A stretch of DNA of 64,000 nt from Burkholderiaceae bacterium. Its GTDB lineage: Bacteria; Pseudomonadota; Gammaproteobacteria; Burkholderiales; Burkholderiaceae. Positions 17,047 to 27,058 of the stretch are shown here, in pieces. The stretch spans positions 1-64,000 of the forward strand of contig CANGNV010000010.1 in the NCBI GenBank assembly GCA_947455485.1, in the 5' to 3' direction. Every line of letters begins with the position of its first letter. Within the stretch, counting starts at the first letter, position 1. The notes under the pieces were generated by a model that searched no databases, was not told where the DNA came from, and saw only the letters and a list, made by a program, of their open reading frames with translations. The position numbers were made by a program, and so were the translations under genes.

Positions 17047-18894
17047 TTAAAGGCCAAGACGTTTAAGTGTTTCTGCACTCGGACGGCCCTCAGGATCCCA
17101 GCCTCGAATCTTGTAATACTCAGGCAGCATTTTGTCTAGACCACTCACAGCACCTTTACCAGGGCCAGTTTTTGCCGCTTCTGTCATGAGGCGCTTCGGT
17201 AATTTATCGTCCTTATTGGTGAAGCCCGCACGGTTATTAAAGTCGCGCTCCATATTCCAAATACGCTCACCAATCGTAGTCAAGTTCTCGACCGTAAACT
17301 CATCTCCACATGCGGCTTGTAACTGTGGCGCCACATCAGCAAGTGTCCAAGCGAAGCTCGTAAAAATACAAATCCCAGCTGAGTCAAATGCAGCAGTCGC
17401 ATCTTGGAATGCTTTCACTAACTCTGGCTTGCCTTGTGTGTCCGCTGGCTCAGTCTTCACTGGAATGCCCAATACTTCAGACGCAATGGTATATCCACGT
17501 AAGTGACATGCCCCCCGGTTTGAGGTTGCATATGCCAAGCCAATACCTTGAATCACTCGGCCATCATAGGCGGGAAACTCTTGACCCTTAACACTCATGG
17601 AGAGATCAGGCTGACCATATTTTTTGGTCAAGCGAGCAGAACCAAGTCCGAGCTCTTTTCCAAAACCAACACCATTTGCTGTGATTTCTGCGAAGTGGCA
17701 AAGTGCTTTAGCGGAGCCAAATGGAGCTTCAATGCCTAACTGCTCTTTAGTTAGAACGCCCATCTCATACATCTCCATGACAGCGCCTACGGTTGCACCA
17801 AAGGAAATAGGGTCAAAGCCATCTTCATTGCACAACATGTTGGCAAACTGCAAAGCCTCCAAGTCATTCACTCCATTTGCCGCGCCTAAAGCCCAAGCAG
17901 CCTCATACTCCAGGCCACCCGAGGCATTCATATACTGCGGTTTATTTTCAATTGAGAAATGTGTGTCATCAATCTTTGAGATTCGACCGCATGCAATGGT
18001 GCATGCAAAACACGCCTGATTCGTTACTAGCTGAGCCTTGCCATCAGATGCACGCGGCGTCGCCATTGCTTCAGCAGAAATATCCTTGGCCCCATCAAAT
18101 TGAACATCCTGGTGATTGCGAGTGGGTAATGCTCCAACCTCATTAATCACATTCATCAATACTTGGGTGCCGTACGTTGGCAAACCTTCTCCAGTCACAC
18201 CATTACCAGCCAGCACTGCCTTACCTGCGAGGGTTGCCTCCATAAAAGCTTTAGGATTCTTAATATTGCCGACACCTTTTGTGCCTCGAACTGCAACTGC
18301 TTTTAAGTTTTTACTGCCCATCACTGCGCCTACGCCAGAGCGTCCAGCCGCACGATGCAAGTCATTCACGATTGCAGCGTAAAGTACTTCATTTTCACCA
18401 GCGCGTCCAATACAGGACACCCTAATTTGTGGGTCTTGATGCTTGGTCTTAATTGCAGGCTCTGTTTCCCAAACAGTTTTACCCCATAGCTCGGTAGCAT
18501 CTATAAGCTCGACTTTGTCATTCTCAATAAATAAATAAACTGGCTTAGGTGATTTGCCTTCGACAATCACCATATCCCAACCAGCCATCTTCAGCTCTGC
18601 ACCCCAATATCCACCAGAGTTGGAGCAAGCAATGGCTCCCGTCAGCGGACCCTTGGTCACCACCGTATAACGGCCACCAGTTGATGCCATCGTGCCAGTC
18701 AGGGGGCCGGTCGCCCAAATCATTTTATTTTCAACAGAAAGTGGATCTACCTTGGGATCCAATTCTTCAACTAAATACTTTGATGCCAAACCTCGTGAAC
18801 CTAAATATTCTTTAGCCCACTTCATATTAATTGGCTCCGAGACACAAGTGCCCGCAGTTAAATTAACGCGTAGTAATTTTCCAGCCCATGACAT
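17047..18894 (-). CDS. Aldehyde ferredoxin oxidoreductase, tungsten-pterin catalytic subunit
   Basis: This 615-residue protein matches the AOR family in full length. The N-terminal wing has the GPLTGT and TKGPLTGAIACSNSGGYWG segments that bind the bis-pterin cofactor. The [4Fe-4S] ligands are Cys295, Cys298 and Cys302 in ACFACTIAC, with a fourth at Cys509 in DSAGIC. The spacing matches the Cys288/291/295/494 set of Pyrococcus AOR. The family oxidises aldehydes to acids, normally with tungsten. The metal and substrate here are inferred. It starts 18 bp after the polyferredoxin gene and heads a tight operon. Confidence 0.93.
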   Translation of the reverse strand: MSWAGKLLRVNLTAGTCVSEPINMKWAKEYLGSRGLASKYLVEELDPKVDPLSVENKMIWATGPLTGTMASTGGRYTVVTKGPLTGAIACSNSGGYWGAELKMAGWDMVIVEGKSPKPVYLFIENDKVELIDATELWGKTVWETEPAIKTKHQDPQIRVSCIGRAGENEVLYAAIVNDLHRAAGRSGVGAVMGSKNLKAVAVRGTKGVGNIKNPKAFMEATLAGKAVLAGNGVTGEGLPTYGTQVLMNVINEVGALPTRNHQDVQFDGAKDISAEAMATPRASDGKAQLVTNQACFACTIACGRISKIDDTHFSIENKPQYMNASGGLEYEAAWALGAANGVNDLEALQFANMLCNEDGFDPISFGATVGAVMEMYEMGVLTKEQLGIEAPFGSAKALCHFAEITANGVGFGKELGLGSARLTKKYGQPDLSMSVKGQEFPAYDGRVIQGIGLAYATSNRGACHLRGYTIASEVLGIPVKTEPADTQGKPELVKAFQDATAAFDSAGICIFTSFAWTLADVAPQLQAACGDEFTVENLTTIGERIWNMERDFNNRAGFTNKDDKLPKRLMTEAAKTGPGKGAVSGLDKMLPEYYKIRGWDPEGRPSAETLKRLGL

Positions 18895-18912
18895 AATTTT
18901 TTCCTATGCTAT

Positions 18913-19389
18913 TTAATTGGAGCTATTTTGATTGCCGAGCTTGTCCGCCCATTCACGCATTTTGTCTAGACCCGTCCAATCGGCATCTACATAGGTAATA
19001 GCCTGCGTTGGACAAGCAGTTGCGCATGCTGGATCACCACCGCATAAGTCACACTTCTGAACCTTGCCAGTATCTTGAACATAATTAATTGTTCCAAAAG
19101 GACAGGAAATCGTGCAAACCTTGCAACCCACACAAGTGTCATCAGAAACGACTTTAGCCCCAGTAAGGATGTCTAAACTAATCGCATCTACTGGGCAAGC
19201 TTGAAGGCACCAAGCCTCAGAGCACTGGGTACAGGTATAGGGAACCTTTTTACCTGTGTCATGAAATTCAAATACCTTGATTCGGGACTTAGAGGTATTG
19301 AATACTCCATAGTGCTCATAACTGCAAGCCATCTCACACTGAAGACAGCCTGTGCATTTATCTGCATTGATGTGCAGGGACTTTTGCAT
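18913..19389 (-). CDS. Polyferredoxin subunit of AOR, four 4Fe-4S clusters
   Basis: This 158-residue protein holds 16 cysteines in four groups: CTGCLQCEMAC at 12-22, CTQCSEAWCLQAC at 53-65, CVGCKVCTISC near 86-96 and CDLCGGDPACATAC near 113-126. This is enough for four [4Fe-4S] clusters. Such proteins carry electrons between a catalytic subunit and an acceptor, as AorA does in the Aromatoleum enzyme. It is the first gene of the AOR operon. A good ribosome binding site, AAAGGAACC, lies just before the ATG, and a dyad element lies upstream of it. The C-terminal tail is charged. Confidence 0.9.
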   Translation of the reverse strand: MQKSLHINADKCTGCLQCEMACSYEHYGVFNTSKSRIKVFEFHDTGKKVPYTCTQCSEAWCLQACPVDAISLDILTGAKVVSDDTCVGCKVCTISCPFGTINYVQDTGKVQKCDLCGGDPACATACPTQAITYVDADWTGLDKMREWADKLGNQNSSN

Positions 19390-19403
19390 ACCGGTTCCTT
19401 TTA

Positions 19404-19431
19404 CTTATAACTGCAATTTCTTGCATATAAG
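19404..19431 (-). promoter_or_regulatory. Bulged dyad in the AOR operon leader (operator or RNA hairpin)
   Basis: Read on the minus strand, CTTATA plus TGCAA pair with TTGCA plus TATAAG around a GAAA loop, with a 2-nt bulge on one side. As DNA this is an operator-like dyad 14 bp upstream of the polyferredoxin ATG. As RNA it would be an 11-bp stem with a GNRA tetraloop directly before the ribosome binding site. Which of the two it is cannot be decided from sequence. Confidence 0.5.
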
Positions 19432-19466
19432 AAAACATCATCAGCGATCTTAGAGCATCTAGATAG

Positions 19467-19482
19467 CTAGGGAAAGCCCTAG
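19467..19482. promoter_or_regulatory. Inverted repeat upstream of the AOR operon
   Basis: CTAGGG and CCCTAG form a perfect 6-bp inverted repeat around the 4-nt AAAG spacer. It lies about 80 bp upstream of the first AOR gene and just downstream of the secA terminator. No T-run follows it on either strand, so an operator or leader structure is more likely than a terminator. The function is not known. Confidence 0.35.
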
Positions 19483-19493
19483 ATAATGAACCG

Positions 19494-19520
19494 AATAAAA
19501 ATGGAGGCCTAAGCCCCCAT
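19494..19520 (-). terminator. Rho-independent terminator of secA
   Basis: On the minus strand the 8-bp stem ATGGGGGC/GCCTCCAT (one G-U pair) encloses TTAG and is followed by TTTTATT. It lies about 30 bp after the secA stop codon and separates secA from the AOR operon. Confidence 0.75.
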
Positions 19521-19551
19521 TCAATTTGAATGCTGCAGGATTACAAGCTAC

Positions 19552-22317
19552 TTAAGCCAAAGCCCCGCAGCAGTTCTTGTATTTCTTACCGCTACCGCAG
19601 GTGCAGGGATCATTGCGACCGACTTTAGGACCAGCGCGCATTGGAGCAGGAGCAATTTCAATTGCTGCACCACGATCGCCGGTTGACCCAGCCACCTCAA
19701 GATCTGCATCAGCATGCTGATACTGCACATCTGAAAGCTTAGCCAAATCTTCATTCATCGACTCAGAAGCTTCATCTAGCTCGCTTGCACTACGAATCTG
19801 TACTGTCATGATGCTCTTCACAACATCATTCTTAATGACGTTAAGCAACTCACCATATAGCTCGAATGCTTCGCGACGGTACTCTTGCTTTGGATCCTTC
19901 TGGGCATAGCCACGCAAATGGATACCTTGACGCAAATGATCCAAAGCAGCTAAATGTTCACGCCAATGGGTATCTAAGCTATAAAGCAAAACTGAGCGTT
20001 CAAATCCAGCAAAGGATGCGCGTCCAGAAAGCTCTACTTTTGCATCGTAGGTTTCTTTTGCAGCCTCTAAAACACGATCAACAATCTGCTCATCGTCCAT
20101 AGATGCAGAATTTTCAACCCAATTTTTTAGGTCAACTGTTAAGCCCCAGTCGCTGGCCAACACATTTTCCAAGCCAACTAGGTCCCACTGCTCTTCCATC
20201 GATTCCAGGGGGACGTATAGCGCACAAATGCCACGCAAGACATCTTCACGTAAATTAGCAATCAACTCACCAACATCCGCGCTTTCGAGAACTTCATTTC
20301 TTAAGCGATAAGTTTCTTTGCGTTGATCATTGGCAACGTCGTCATACTCTAACAATTGCTTACGAATATCGAAGTTACGGCCTTCAACCTTGCGCTGAGC
20401 AGACTCAATCGAACGGGTCACCATACCAGCTTCAATCGGCTCGCCATCAGGCATCTTTAGGCGATCCATGACTGCGCGCAAACGATCGCCAGCAAAAATA
20501 CGCAAGAGAGAGTCATCTAAAGAAAGATAAAAACGGGAAGAGCCTGAATCACCTTGACGGCCAGCGCGACCGCGAAGCTGATTATCAATACGACGGCTCT
20601 CGTGACGCTCGGTACCTATGATGTGCAAACCACCTGCAGCTAAAACTTGATCATGCAAACTTTGCCACTCATCCTGCAAGGTCTTAATCTTGGCTGCTTT
20701 TTCTGCATCAGAGAGACCAGCATCAGCCTCAATTAAAGAAGATTGTTTACCAACATTTCCACCCAAAACAATATCTGTTCCACGACCAGCCATGTTGGTG
20801 GCAATGGTGATCATCTTTGGCCTACCAGCTTGAGCAATGATCTCCGCTTCGCGAGCATGCTGTTTTGCATTCAAGACTTGGTGCGGCAATTGACGCTTAT
20901 CTAGTAAACCAGCAATTAATTCTGAATTCTCAATCGAGGTTGTACCAACCAATACAGGTTGGCCACGTTTGTAGCAATCCTCAATATCTTTAATTACTGC
21001 ATCGTAGCGCTCACGCGATGTCTTGTAGATCTGATCTTGACGATCTTTTCTTTGGCTGATGCGATTTGGGGGAATAACTACAGTCTCAAGATTGTAAATT
21101 TCCTTGAACTCATAAGCTTCGGTGTCTGCAGTACCGGTCATACCAGCCAACTTGCCGTACATACGGAAGTAGTTCTGGAAAGTAATTGTGGCTAAGGTCT
21201 GATTCTCATTCTGAATCTGCACACCCTCTTTAGCCTCAACAGCTTGATGCAAACCATCAGACCAACGGCGACCCTGCATTAAGCGACCTGTGAACTCATC
21301 AACAATAATGACTTCACCGTTCTGCACAACATATTGTTGATCGCGGTTGTACAGAGTATGCGCACGTAATGCGGCATACACGTGATGCATCAAAGTAATG
21401 TTTTGCGGAGCATATAAGGAGTCGCCATCATTCAAAGCGCCAAGCTCAACTAAAACTGTCTCTGCCTTATCGTGACCGCGCTCTGTTAAGTAGACTTGCT
21501 GGGACTTTTCATCAACCCAGTAATCACCTGGCTTTTCAACACCAGTGCCGTCTGCTTTTTCTTCACCAATTTGGCGCTCCAAGTAAGCAGGCAATGCATT
21601 GATCTTGATATACAAATCAGTGTGGTCTTCAGCCTGACCAGAAATGATCAATGGGGTACGAGCCTCATCAATCAGAATGGAGTCGACCTCATCAACAATC
21701 GCATAAGCTAGGCCACGCTGAACACGTTGACCCAAGTCTTGCACCATGTTGTCACGTAGGTAATCAAAACCAAACTCATTATTGGTACCGTAGGTGATAT
21801 CAGCTGCATAAGCTTCTTGCTTAGTTGTGTGATCCATCTGAGATAGATTTACACCAACCTTCATACCTAAGAAGTTATAAAGCGTTGACATCCACTCAGC
21901 ATCACGCTGAGCCAAATAATCATTCACTGTGATGACGTGAACGCCCTTGCCTGTTAAAGCATTTAAATAAACTGGGAGCGTGGCAGTCAAAGTTTTACCT
22001 TCGCCCGTTCCCATTTCAGCAATCTTGCCTTGATGTAATGCAAGGCCACCCATCATCTGCGCATCAAAGTGGCGCATCTTCATCACTCGTGAACTTGCCT
22101 CACGAACTACCGCAAAAGCCTCGGGAGCAATATCGTCTAATGACTCACCTGCAGCCAAACGCGACTTGAACTCAGCAGTTTTTGCTTGCAGTGCGGCATC
22201 ACCCAAAGCTTGCAGGCTAGGCTCGAAAGCGCTAACTTTGGCAACTACTTTGCGATACTGTTTTAAGAGGCGGTCGTTACGACTGCCGACCAGGGTTTTA
22301 AGAAGACCGATTACCAT
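19552..22317 (-). CDS. secA: Preprotein translocase ATPase SecA
   Basis: This 921-residue protein is a full-length SecA, the motor that pushes unfolded preproteins through SecYEG. Walker A MGTGEGKT is at 102-109, and a [14 protein letters not shown] segment near 210-225 carries the Walker B region. The C-terminal zinc-binding SEC-C motif [13 protein letters not shown] is complete, as needed for SecB and phospholipid binding. It is divergent from the DciA-like gene with only a short gap, and a terminator follows. Confidence 0.98.
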   Translation of the reverse strand: MVIGLLKTLVGSRNDRLLKQYRKVVAKVSAFEPSLQALGDAALQAKTAEFKSRLAAGESLDDIAPEAFAVVREASSRVMKMRHFDAQMMGGLALHQGKIAEMGTGEGKTLTATLPVYLNALTGKGVHVITVNDYLAQRDAEWMSTLYNFLGMKVGVNLSQMDHTTKQEAYAADITYGTNNEFGFDYLRDNMVQDLGQRVQRGLAYAIVDEVDSILIDEARTPLIISGQAEDHTDLYIKINALPAYLERQIGEEKADGTGVEKPGDYWVDEKSQQVYLTERGHDKAETVLVELGALNDGDSLYAPQNITLMHHVYAALRAHTLYNRDQQYVVQNGEVIIVDEFTGRLMQGRRWSDGLHQAVEAKEGVQIQNENQTLATITFQNYFRMYGKLAGMTGTADTEAYEFKEIYNLETVVIPPNRISQRKDRQDQIYKTSRERYDAVIKDIEDCYKRGQPVLVGTTSIENSELIAGLLDKRQLPHQVLNAKQHAREAEIIAQAGRPKMITIATNMAGRGTDIVLGGNVGKQSSLIEADAGLSDAEKAAKIKTLQDEWQSLHDQVLAAGGLHIIGTERHESRRIDNQLRGRAGRQGDSGSSRFYLSLDDSLLRIFAGDRLRAVMDRLKMPDGEPIEAGMVTRSIESAQRKVEGRNFDIRKQLLEYDDVANDQRKETYRLRNEVLESADVGELIANLREDVLRGICALYVPLESMEEQWDLVGLENVLASDWGLTVDLKNWVENSASMDDEQIVDRVLEAAKETYDAKVELSGRASFAGFERSVLLYSLDTHWREHLAALDHLRQGIHLRGYAQKDPKQEYRREAFELYGELLNVIKNDVVKSIMTVQIRSASELDEASESMNEDLAKLSDVQYQHADADLEVAGSTGDRGAAIEIAPAPMRAGPKVGRNDPCTCGSGKKYKNCCGALA

Positions 22318-22341
22318 GGGATATTGAAGTAAATTAAGACC

Positions 22342-22875
22342 TTGAGTTTATCACCCGCACCCCATTTTTATATGAACTTCGCCCCTAAACCCGTCCGTAC
22401 GAAAGCTGCCCATGAGTGGTTGGAGTATTTGCGCGACTCTGAGGGCTTGGGCGGAATTTTGGCCAAAACAGAAGATCTCGCCAAACTCAAAATTGCCCTC
22501 AAAGCAGCTCTTTTTGAGTTAGATTTGGATAACTTAGCACCCAAAATTGAGGCTGGCTGGCGTTCTGGCGGTCAGAATGAGTTGTTTTTACTGGTGAATG
22601 GGGCTAGTATCGCCACCCGTCTTCAGCAGGTTTTACCTAGCCTAATCAATGAGTTAGCTAAAAAAGGGGTTATTTGTACCAGCATTAAGGTGCGCCTAAA
22701 GCCAGCCCCACCCACCTGGGACATTAAGCCCCGTGACGGTCGGCAGATCAGCCAGAAGCCAAAAGGCTTTAATGCCGTAGCGAGAGCTTCCTGGGAATCC
22801 TTATTGGATAAATTAGCACCAGATTCTGATCTGCGTAAGGCGGTTGAACGCCTACTTCAAAGCAAGCCCAAATAA
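22342..22875 (+). CDS. DciA-like protein (DUF721)
   Basis: This 177-residue protein carries a DUF721 domain in about its N-terminal 115 residues, with hydrophobic beta strands ending in [11 protein letters not shown]. DciA proteins help load the replicative helicase DnaB in bacteria lacking DnaC; a role here is inferred from the family. The C-terminal part is basic and Pro/Lys-rich. The first candidate start is a TTG at 22342, only 24 bp from the divergent secA start. The ATG at 22372 is an equally plausible start, and neither has a strong ribosome binding site. It converges on lpxC with a 2-bp gap. Confidence 0.72.
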   Translation: MSLSPAPHFYMNFAPKPVRTKAAHEWLEYLRDSEGLGGILAKTEDLAKLKIALKAALFELDLDNLAPKIEAGWRSGGQNELFLLVNGASIATRLQQVLPSLINELAKKGVICTSIKVRLKPAPPTWDIKPRDGRQISQKPKGFNAVARASWESLLDKLAPDSDLRKAVERLLQSKPK

Positions 22876-22877
22876 AC

Positions 22878-23792
22878 CTAGAAAAAGAGGGGTTGACTCT
22901 CTTTGGAATAGGCGGAGGGAGCCTTATTCTCAGGAAAGCTGCTAACTTCATAAGAACTAGAGTCTTCTAAAAGTTTACGCAACAGCGCGTTATTGAGGGC
23001 ATGTCCTGATTTTTCAGCGACATAAGAACCTACGATAGGGTGCCCTACTAAATACAGATCGCCAATGGCGTCCAAAATTTTATGGCGCACAAACTCATCT
23101 TCATAACGTAACTCTTCGTTATTCAGGATGCGATGCTCATCGAGCACGATTGCGTTATCTAAACTTCCGCCGCGCGCCAATCCCATCTCTCGCAATGCTT
23201 CCACTTCATGCGCAAATCCAAAAGTGCGCGCACGACCAATCTCGCTTCGATATGCGTGTTCTGCAAAGTCCACTACAAAGCGCTGACCAGTCTTATCTAC
23301 TGCCGGATGCTTAAAGTCAATTGTGAAATCTAACTTATATCCAAAGAAAGGCTCTAGACGTGCGAGTTTGTCACCCTCTCTCACCTCTATAGGCTTCTTA
23401 ATAACTACAAACTGTCTTGGCGCATCTTGCTCAGCAATACCAGCTGATTCCATTAGGAACAAAAATGAAGCTGCGCTGCCATCCATGATGGGAACCTCTT
23501 CACCATCAAGCTCAATCAATAAATTATCAAGCCCTAGGCCTGCACAAGCTGAAAGTAAATGCTCTACCGTAGAAACACGCACTCCATCTTTTTGAATCAC
23601 TGAGGCTAAGCGAGTATCGCAAACCGCCAGAGCAGTAGCAGGTATAACCGATTGCTCTGGGGTATCTACACGTACAAATAAGATTCCTGAATTTATCGGC
23701 GCAGGCTTAATAGACAAAGTCACCTTGCGCCCAGAGTGCAAGCCAATCCCCACGGTTTTAATCGGAGTGGCGATTGTGCGTTGCTTCATCAT
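22878..23792 (-). CDS. lpxC: UDP-3-O-acyl-N-acetylglucosamine deacetylase
   Basis: This 304-residue zinc enzyme carries out the committed step of lipid A synthesis. Zinc ligands are His78 in VEHLLSA, and His237 and Asp241 in [14 protein letters not shown]. The general acid/base His264 is in KSGHALNN. Length and motifs are complete. It lies downstream of the ftsZ and peroxiredoxin genes on the same strand, the common ftsZ-lpxC neighbourhood with one gene inserted. LpxC is usually controlled by FtsH proteolysis, which cannot be seen here. Confidence 0.97.
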   Translation of the reverse strand: MMKQRTIATPIKTVGIGLHSGRKVTLSIKPAPINSGILFVRVDTPEQSVIPATALAVCDTRLASVIQKDGVRVSTVEHLLSACAGLGLDNLLIELDGEEVPIMDGSAASFLFLMESAGIAEQDAPRQFVVIKKPIEVREGDKLARLEPFFGYKLDFTIDFKHPAVDKTGQRFVVDFAEHAYRSEIGRARTFGFAHEVEALREMGLARGGSLDNAIVLDEHRILNNEELRYEDEFVRHKILDAIGDLYLVGHPIVGSYVAEKSGHALNNALLRKLLEDSSSYEVSSFPENKAPSAYSKESQPLFF

Positions 23793-23820
23793 GGTTTTAT
23801 CTAAATTCAGGAATAATTTC

Positions 23821-24321
23821 TTAAAGCTTCTTCAAAATTGAAGCGGCGTCACTCACTTCAAACTTACCAGGCGCTTCACGATCTAAAGTTGTTACTACAC
23901 CGTCTTCAACAATCATGGCATAACGATCTGAACGAACACCCAAACCACGAGCAGTTAAATCCAATTCCAAGCCAAGCTTCTTAGTGAATTCAGCACTACC
24001 ATCACCCAACATGCGAATCTTTTTACCCACTTTTTGATCGCGGCCCCAAGCACCCATTACAAATGGGTCGTTTACTGAAATACACCAAATCTCATCAACA
24101 CCCTTTGCTTTGATTGCATCAAAGTGCTCAACATAGCTAGGAACGTGCTTTGCTGAACAAGTCGGTGTAAATGCGCCAGGCAAAGCAAAGATCACAATCT
24201 TTTTGCCGGCGGTGAGTTTTTCAACTTCGAATGCGTTTGGGCCAATAGCGCAACCTTCGCTCGCTTCATCTAAAAACTCATAAAGAGTAGCGTTTGGTAA
24301 TTTTTGTCCGACTGCGATCAT
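23821..24321 (-). CDS. Peroxiredoxin of the Prx5 type
   Basis: This 166-residue thiol peroxidase has the peroxidatic Cys55 in [14 protein letters not shown] and the [19 protein letters not shown] segment typical of Prx5/AhpE-like redoxins. It reduces hydroperoxides at the expense of thioredoxin or glutathione. Cys24 lies in the N-terminal region, but no obvious conserved resolving Cys is seen, so a glutathione-dependent 1-Cys mechanism is possible. It sits between ftsZ and lpxC. Confidence 0.9.
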   Translation of the reverse strand: MIAVGQKLPNATLYEFLDEASEGCAIGPNAFEVEKLTAGKKIVIFALPGAFTPTCSAKHVPSYVEHFDAIKAKGVDEIWCISVNDPFVMGAWGRDQKVGKKIRMLGDGSAEFTKKLGLELDLTARGLGVRSDRYAMIVEDGVVTTLDREAPGKFEVSDAASILKKL

Positions 24322-24359
24322 AAGATCTCCAATGAAATAGTTGTCATGAGTATGCCAAC

Positions 24360-24400
24360 GCTAGCGCGGGATTCGTCGTCCGGAGGGGCGCCGCGCTGGC
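24360..24400. repeat. GC-rich inverted repeat between ftsZ and the peroxiredoxin gene
   Basis: GCTAGCGCGG pairs with CCGCGCTGGC (one G-U pair) across a 21-nt GC-rich loop. It stands out in an AT-leaning intergenic region, about 34 bp after the ftsZ stop. There is no T-run, so it is not a standard terminator. It may slow or end dcw transcription or be part of a dispersed repeat. Confidence 0.4.
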
Positions 24401-24433
24401 ATTCTGCAACTACATATTGTATTAAGCAGTGGT

Positions 24434-25774
24434 TTAGTCTGCTTGCTTACGTAAAAAAGCTGGGATTTCGTAGTAATCAGCCCCTTTATCCAACATGGTT
24501 TTTGCCTGTGGTGAGCTATCAGCACCTAATGTAGGAGCTGGCGTAGCTTCACGCGAACTACGGAATACACGTGGCAAATCATATTGGCTGTAATCAACTC
24601 CGCTAGCTGCTGGCTGAGCGGCCATCGAAGGCGCACTACCAGCACCTGTCATTGCCAACCCAGCGCTAGTGCCCAAAGCTGAATCAAGACTTACCTTGCT
24701 CATCGCTGCTGAAGCACTTGATGGAGCAAAACTGTTTAAGTCAGCCATCGTTGGCATAGCGTCATGCGTACCAGTAGCTTGTCTCCAAACTACTTCTGGT
24801 TGATGATGTTGACGTGCTTGTGGATTATTCAAACCAGTAGCCACCACAGTAACGCGCAAAGCATCGCCTAAGCTCTCGTCATATACAGTACCGAAAATCA
24901 CAGTAGCATCATCTGCAGCATAGCCACGAATCGCTGCCATCACTTCACGAGTCTCAGACAACTTCAATGAACGGCTAGCCGTGATATTGACTAATACGCC
25001 ACGCGCACCTGACAAATCAACACCTTCGAGCAACGGTGAGGCAACTGCAGCTTCAGCAGCTAAACGTGCACGATCCATGCCAGAAACTGTTGCAGTTCCC
25101 ATCATTGCCTTGCCTTGTTCGCCCATCACTGTTTTCACGTCCTCAAAGTCGACGTTGATCAAACCTTGTACGTTAATGATTTCTGCAATACCTGAAACAG
25201 CGTTATGCAATACATCATCAGCGCATGCGAATGCCTTATCAAACTCAGCATCTTCACCCATCACTTCGAATAGTTTCTCGTTGAGAACTACGATCAATGA
25301 ATCTACATAAGACTCAAGTTCAGCAGCTCCGTTTTCAGCAACCTTCAAACGCTTAACGCCTTCAAAGTCAAATGGCTTGCTGATCACGCCAACAGTCAAA
25401 ATACCCATCTCCTTAGCAACTTGAGCAACGATTGGTGCTGCACCAGTACCCGTGCCACCACCCATACCAGCAGTGATAAACACCATGTGCGCGCCTTGCA
25501 ATGTATCTGCAATACGTGCACGCGCTTCTTCAGCAGAAGCTGCACCGATTTCAGGTTTTGCGCCAGCACCGAGTCCGCTAGAGCCTAGTTGCAAATTCAC
25601 AGATGCCTCAGAACGCTGTAAGGCGCCAGCATCGGTGTTCATGCAAATAAACTCTACGCCGTTAACACCGCGACGAATCATGTGCTGAACTGCATTACCA
25701 CCTGCACCACCAACTCCAACCACTTTAATAATGGTTTTGCCGGCTGTTTCTTGATCTAACATTTCAAATTCCAT
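24434..25774 (-). CDS. ftsZ: Cell division protein FtsZ
   Basis: This 446-residue tubulin-like GTPase forms the Z ring. The tubulin signature GGGTGTG is at 105-111, and the nucleotide-binding [10 protein letters not shown] segment is at 20-29. The C-terminal conserved peptide ([11 protein letters not shown]) that binds FtsA and ZipA is intact. The linker before it, about residues 330-430, is long and rich in Ala and Ser. The ATG at 25774 is fixed by a strong AGGAGG site. It is the last division gene of the dcw cluster, 45 bp after ftsA. Confidence 0.98.
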   Translation of the reverse strand: MEFEMLDQETAGKTIIKVVGVGGAGGNAVQHMIRRGVNGVEFICMNTDAGALQRSEASVNLQLGSSGLGAGAKPEIGAASAEEARARIADTLQGAHMVFITAGMGGGTGTGAAPIVAQVAKEMGILTVGVISKPFDFEGVKRLKVAENGAAELESYVDSLIVVLNEKLFEVMGEDAEFDKAFACADDVLHNAVSGIAEIINVQGLINVDFEDVKTVMGEQGKAMMGTATVSGMDRARLAAEAAVASPLLEGVDLSGARGVLVNITASRSLKLSETREVMAAIRGYAADDATVIFGTVYDESLGDALRVTVVATGLNNPQARQHHQPEVVWRQATGTHDAMPTMADLNSFAPSSASAAMSKVSLDSALGTSAGLAMTGAGSAPSMAAQPAASGVDYSQYDLPRVFRSSREATPAPTLGADSSPQAKTMLDKGADYYEIPAFLRKQAD

Positions 25775-25819
25775 ATACCCTCCTAGGTAATAAGTACTAC
25801 ATTGACGACGACGAAAAAC

Positions 25820-27049
25820 TTAAAAATTTCCTGCGAACCATTCCTTCATGCGCGAAATCACACTTTGCAACGCGCCTGACTGCGATACTCGACGGCCACG
25901 CAATAACTGCGCCTGGCCTTCCATTAATAAACCGATGCTGGTAGCAAAACGTGGGCTACGCAAAACTTCATGTAGGTGCCCACGGTACTCAGGAGTACCG
26001 ATGCGCGCTGGGCGCAAAAACACTTGTTCAGCAAGCTCAACCATGCCTGGCATCAAAGAAGTTCCACCCGTTAGCACAATTCCTGAAGACACCATATCTT
26101 CGTAACCAGAATCACGAACTACGCCGCGCACCAAGGTAAACAGTTCCTCTACACGTGGCTCAATGACAGCCGCCAAAGCTTGCTTAGACATTGGGCGTGG
26201 TTCGCGATCTCCAACACCGGGTACATCAATCATGGTGGTTGGATCCGCCATATCTTGGCGAGCAATGCCATATTGAATCTTGAGATCTTCCGCATCAATT
26301 GTCGGCGTACGCAATGCCATTGCAATGTCATTGGTAATTTGATCGCCTGCAATCGGAATCACAGCAGTATGTCGAATGGAGCCCTGGCAATAGATAGCGA
26401 TATCGGTTGTGCCGCCACCAATATCAACTAAGACAACACCCAACTCTTTTTCATCTTCTGTTAACACAGCCAAGCTAGATGCGAGCGGCTGCAAAATAAG
26501 ATCATTTACTTCCAAGCCACAGCGACGCACACACTTCACAATATTTTGCGCAGCACTAACAGCGCCAGTAACAATGTGCACTTTTACCTCTAGGCGTAAA
26601 CCACTCATACCAATTGGCTCACGCACATCTTCTTGTCCATCAATAATGAATTCTTGAACAAGAATATGAAGAATTTGTTGATCCGTAGGGATGTTGATTG
26701 CTTTGGCAGTTTCCAAGACGCGCTCAACATCGCCAGCACTGACTTCTTTATCCCGAATGGCCACCATACCGCTGGAGTTAAAGCTCACAATGTGATTTCC
26801 AGCGATACCAGTAAAGACCTGCACGATCTGGCGATCTGCCATGACCTCCGCCTCTTCAAGCGCTTTTTGAATGGATTGGACAGTAGCTTCAATATTGACA
26901 ACTACACCCTTTTTCAAACCTTTGGATGCAGTTTGGCCAACGCCAACCACATTAAATTGGCCATCCGGCGCTAACTCAGCAACCAAAGCAACCACCTTGG
27001 AGGTACCAATATCTAATCCGACCAATAAATCGCGGTTGTCTTTACTCAT
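25820..27049 (-). CDS. ftsA: Cell division protein FtsA
   Basis: This actin-like ATPase of about 409 residues anchors FtsZ to the membrane. It has the phosphate-binding start LLVGLDIGTSKVVALV, a second phosphate segment VVLVDIGGGTTDIAIY near 205-220, and a C-terminal amphipathic tail (VISRMKEWFAGNF) that fits membrane anchoring. The ATG at 27049 is preferred over one 6 nt upstream because the GAGGA site then has a 6-nt spacing. It lies between ftsQ and ftsZ. Confidence 0.97.
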   Translation of the reverse strand: MSKDNRDLLVGLDIGTSKVVALVAELAPDGQFNVVGVGQTASKGLKKGVVVNIEATVQSIQKALEEAEVMADRQIVQVFTGIAGNHIVSFNSSGMVAIRDKEVSAGDVERVLETAKAINIPTDQQILHILVQEFIIDGQEDVREPIGMSGLRLEVKVHIVTGAVSAAQNIVKCVRRCGLEVNDLILQPLASSLAVLTEDEKELGVVLVDIGGGTTDIAIYCQGSIRHTAVIPIAGDQITNDIAMALRTPTIDAEDLKIQYGIARQDMADPTTMIDVPGVGDREPRPMSKQALAAVIEPRVEELFTLVRGVVRDSGYEDMVSSGIVLTGGTSLMPGMVELAEQVFLRPARIGTPEYRGHLHEVLRSPRFATSIGLLMEGQAQLLRGRRVSQSGALQSVISRMKEWFAGNF

Positions 27050-27058
27050 TCTCATTCC

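Noticed and set aside
19412-19425. Possible sigma-54 promoter before the AOR operon (TTGCA with an upstream TGCA)
   Set aside because: The GG dinucleotide required 10 nt upstream of the GC element is missing; the match comes from the inverted repeat TGCAA/TTGCA.
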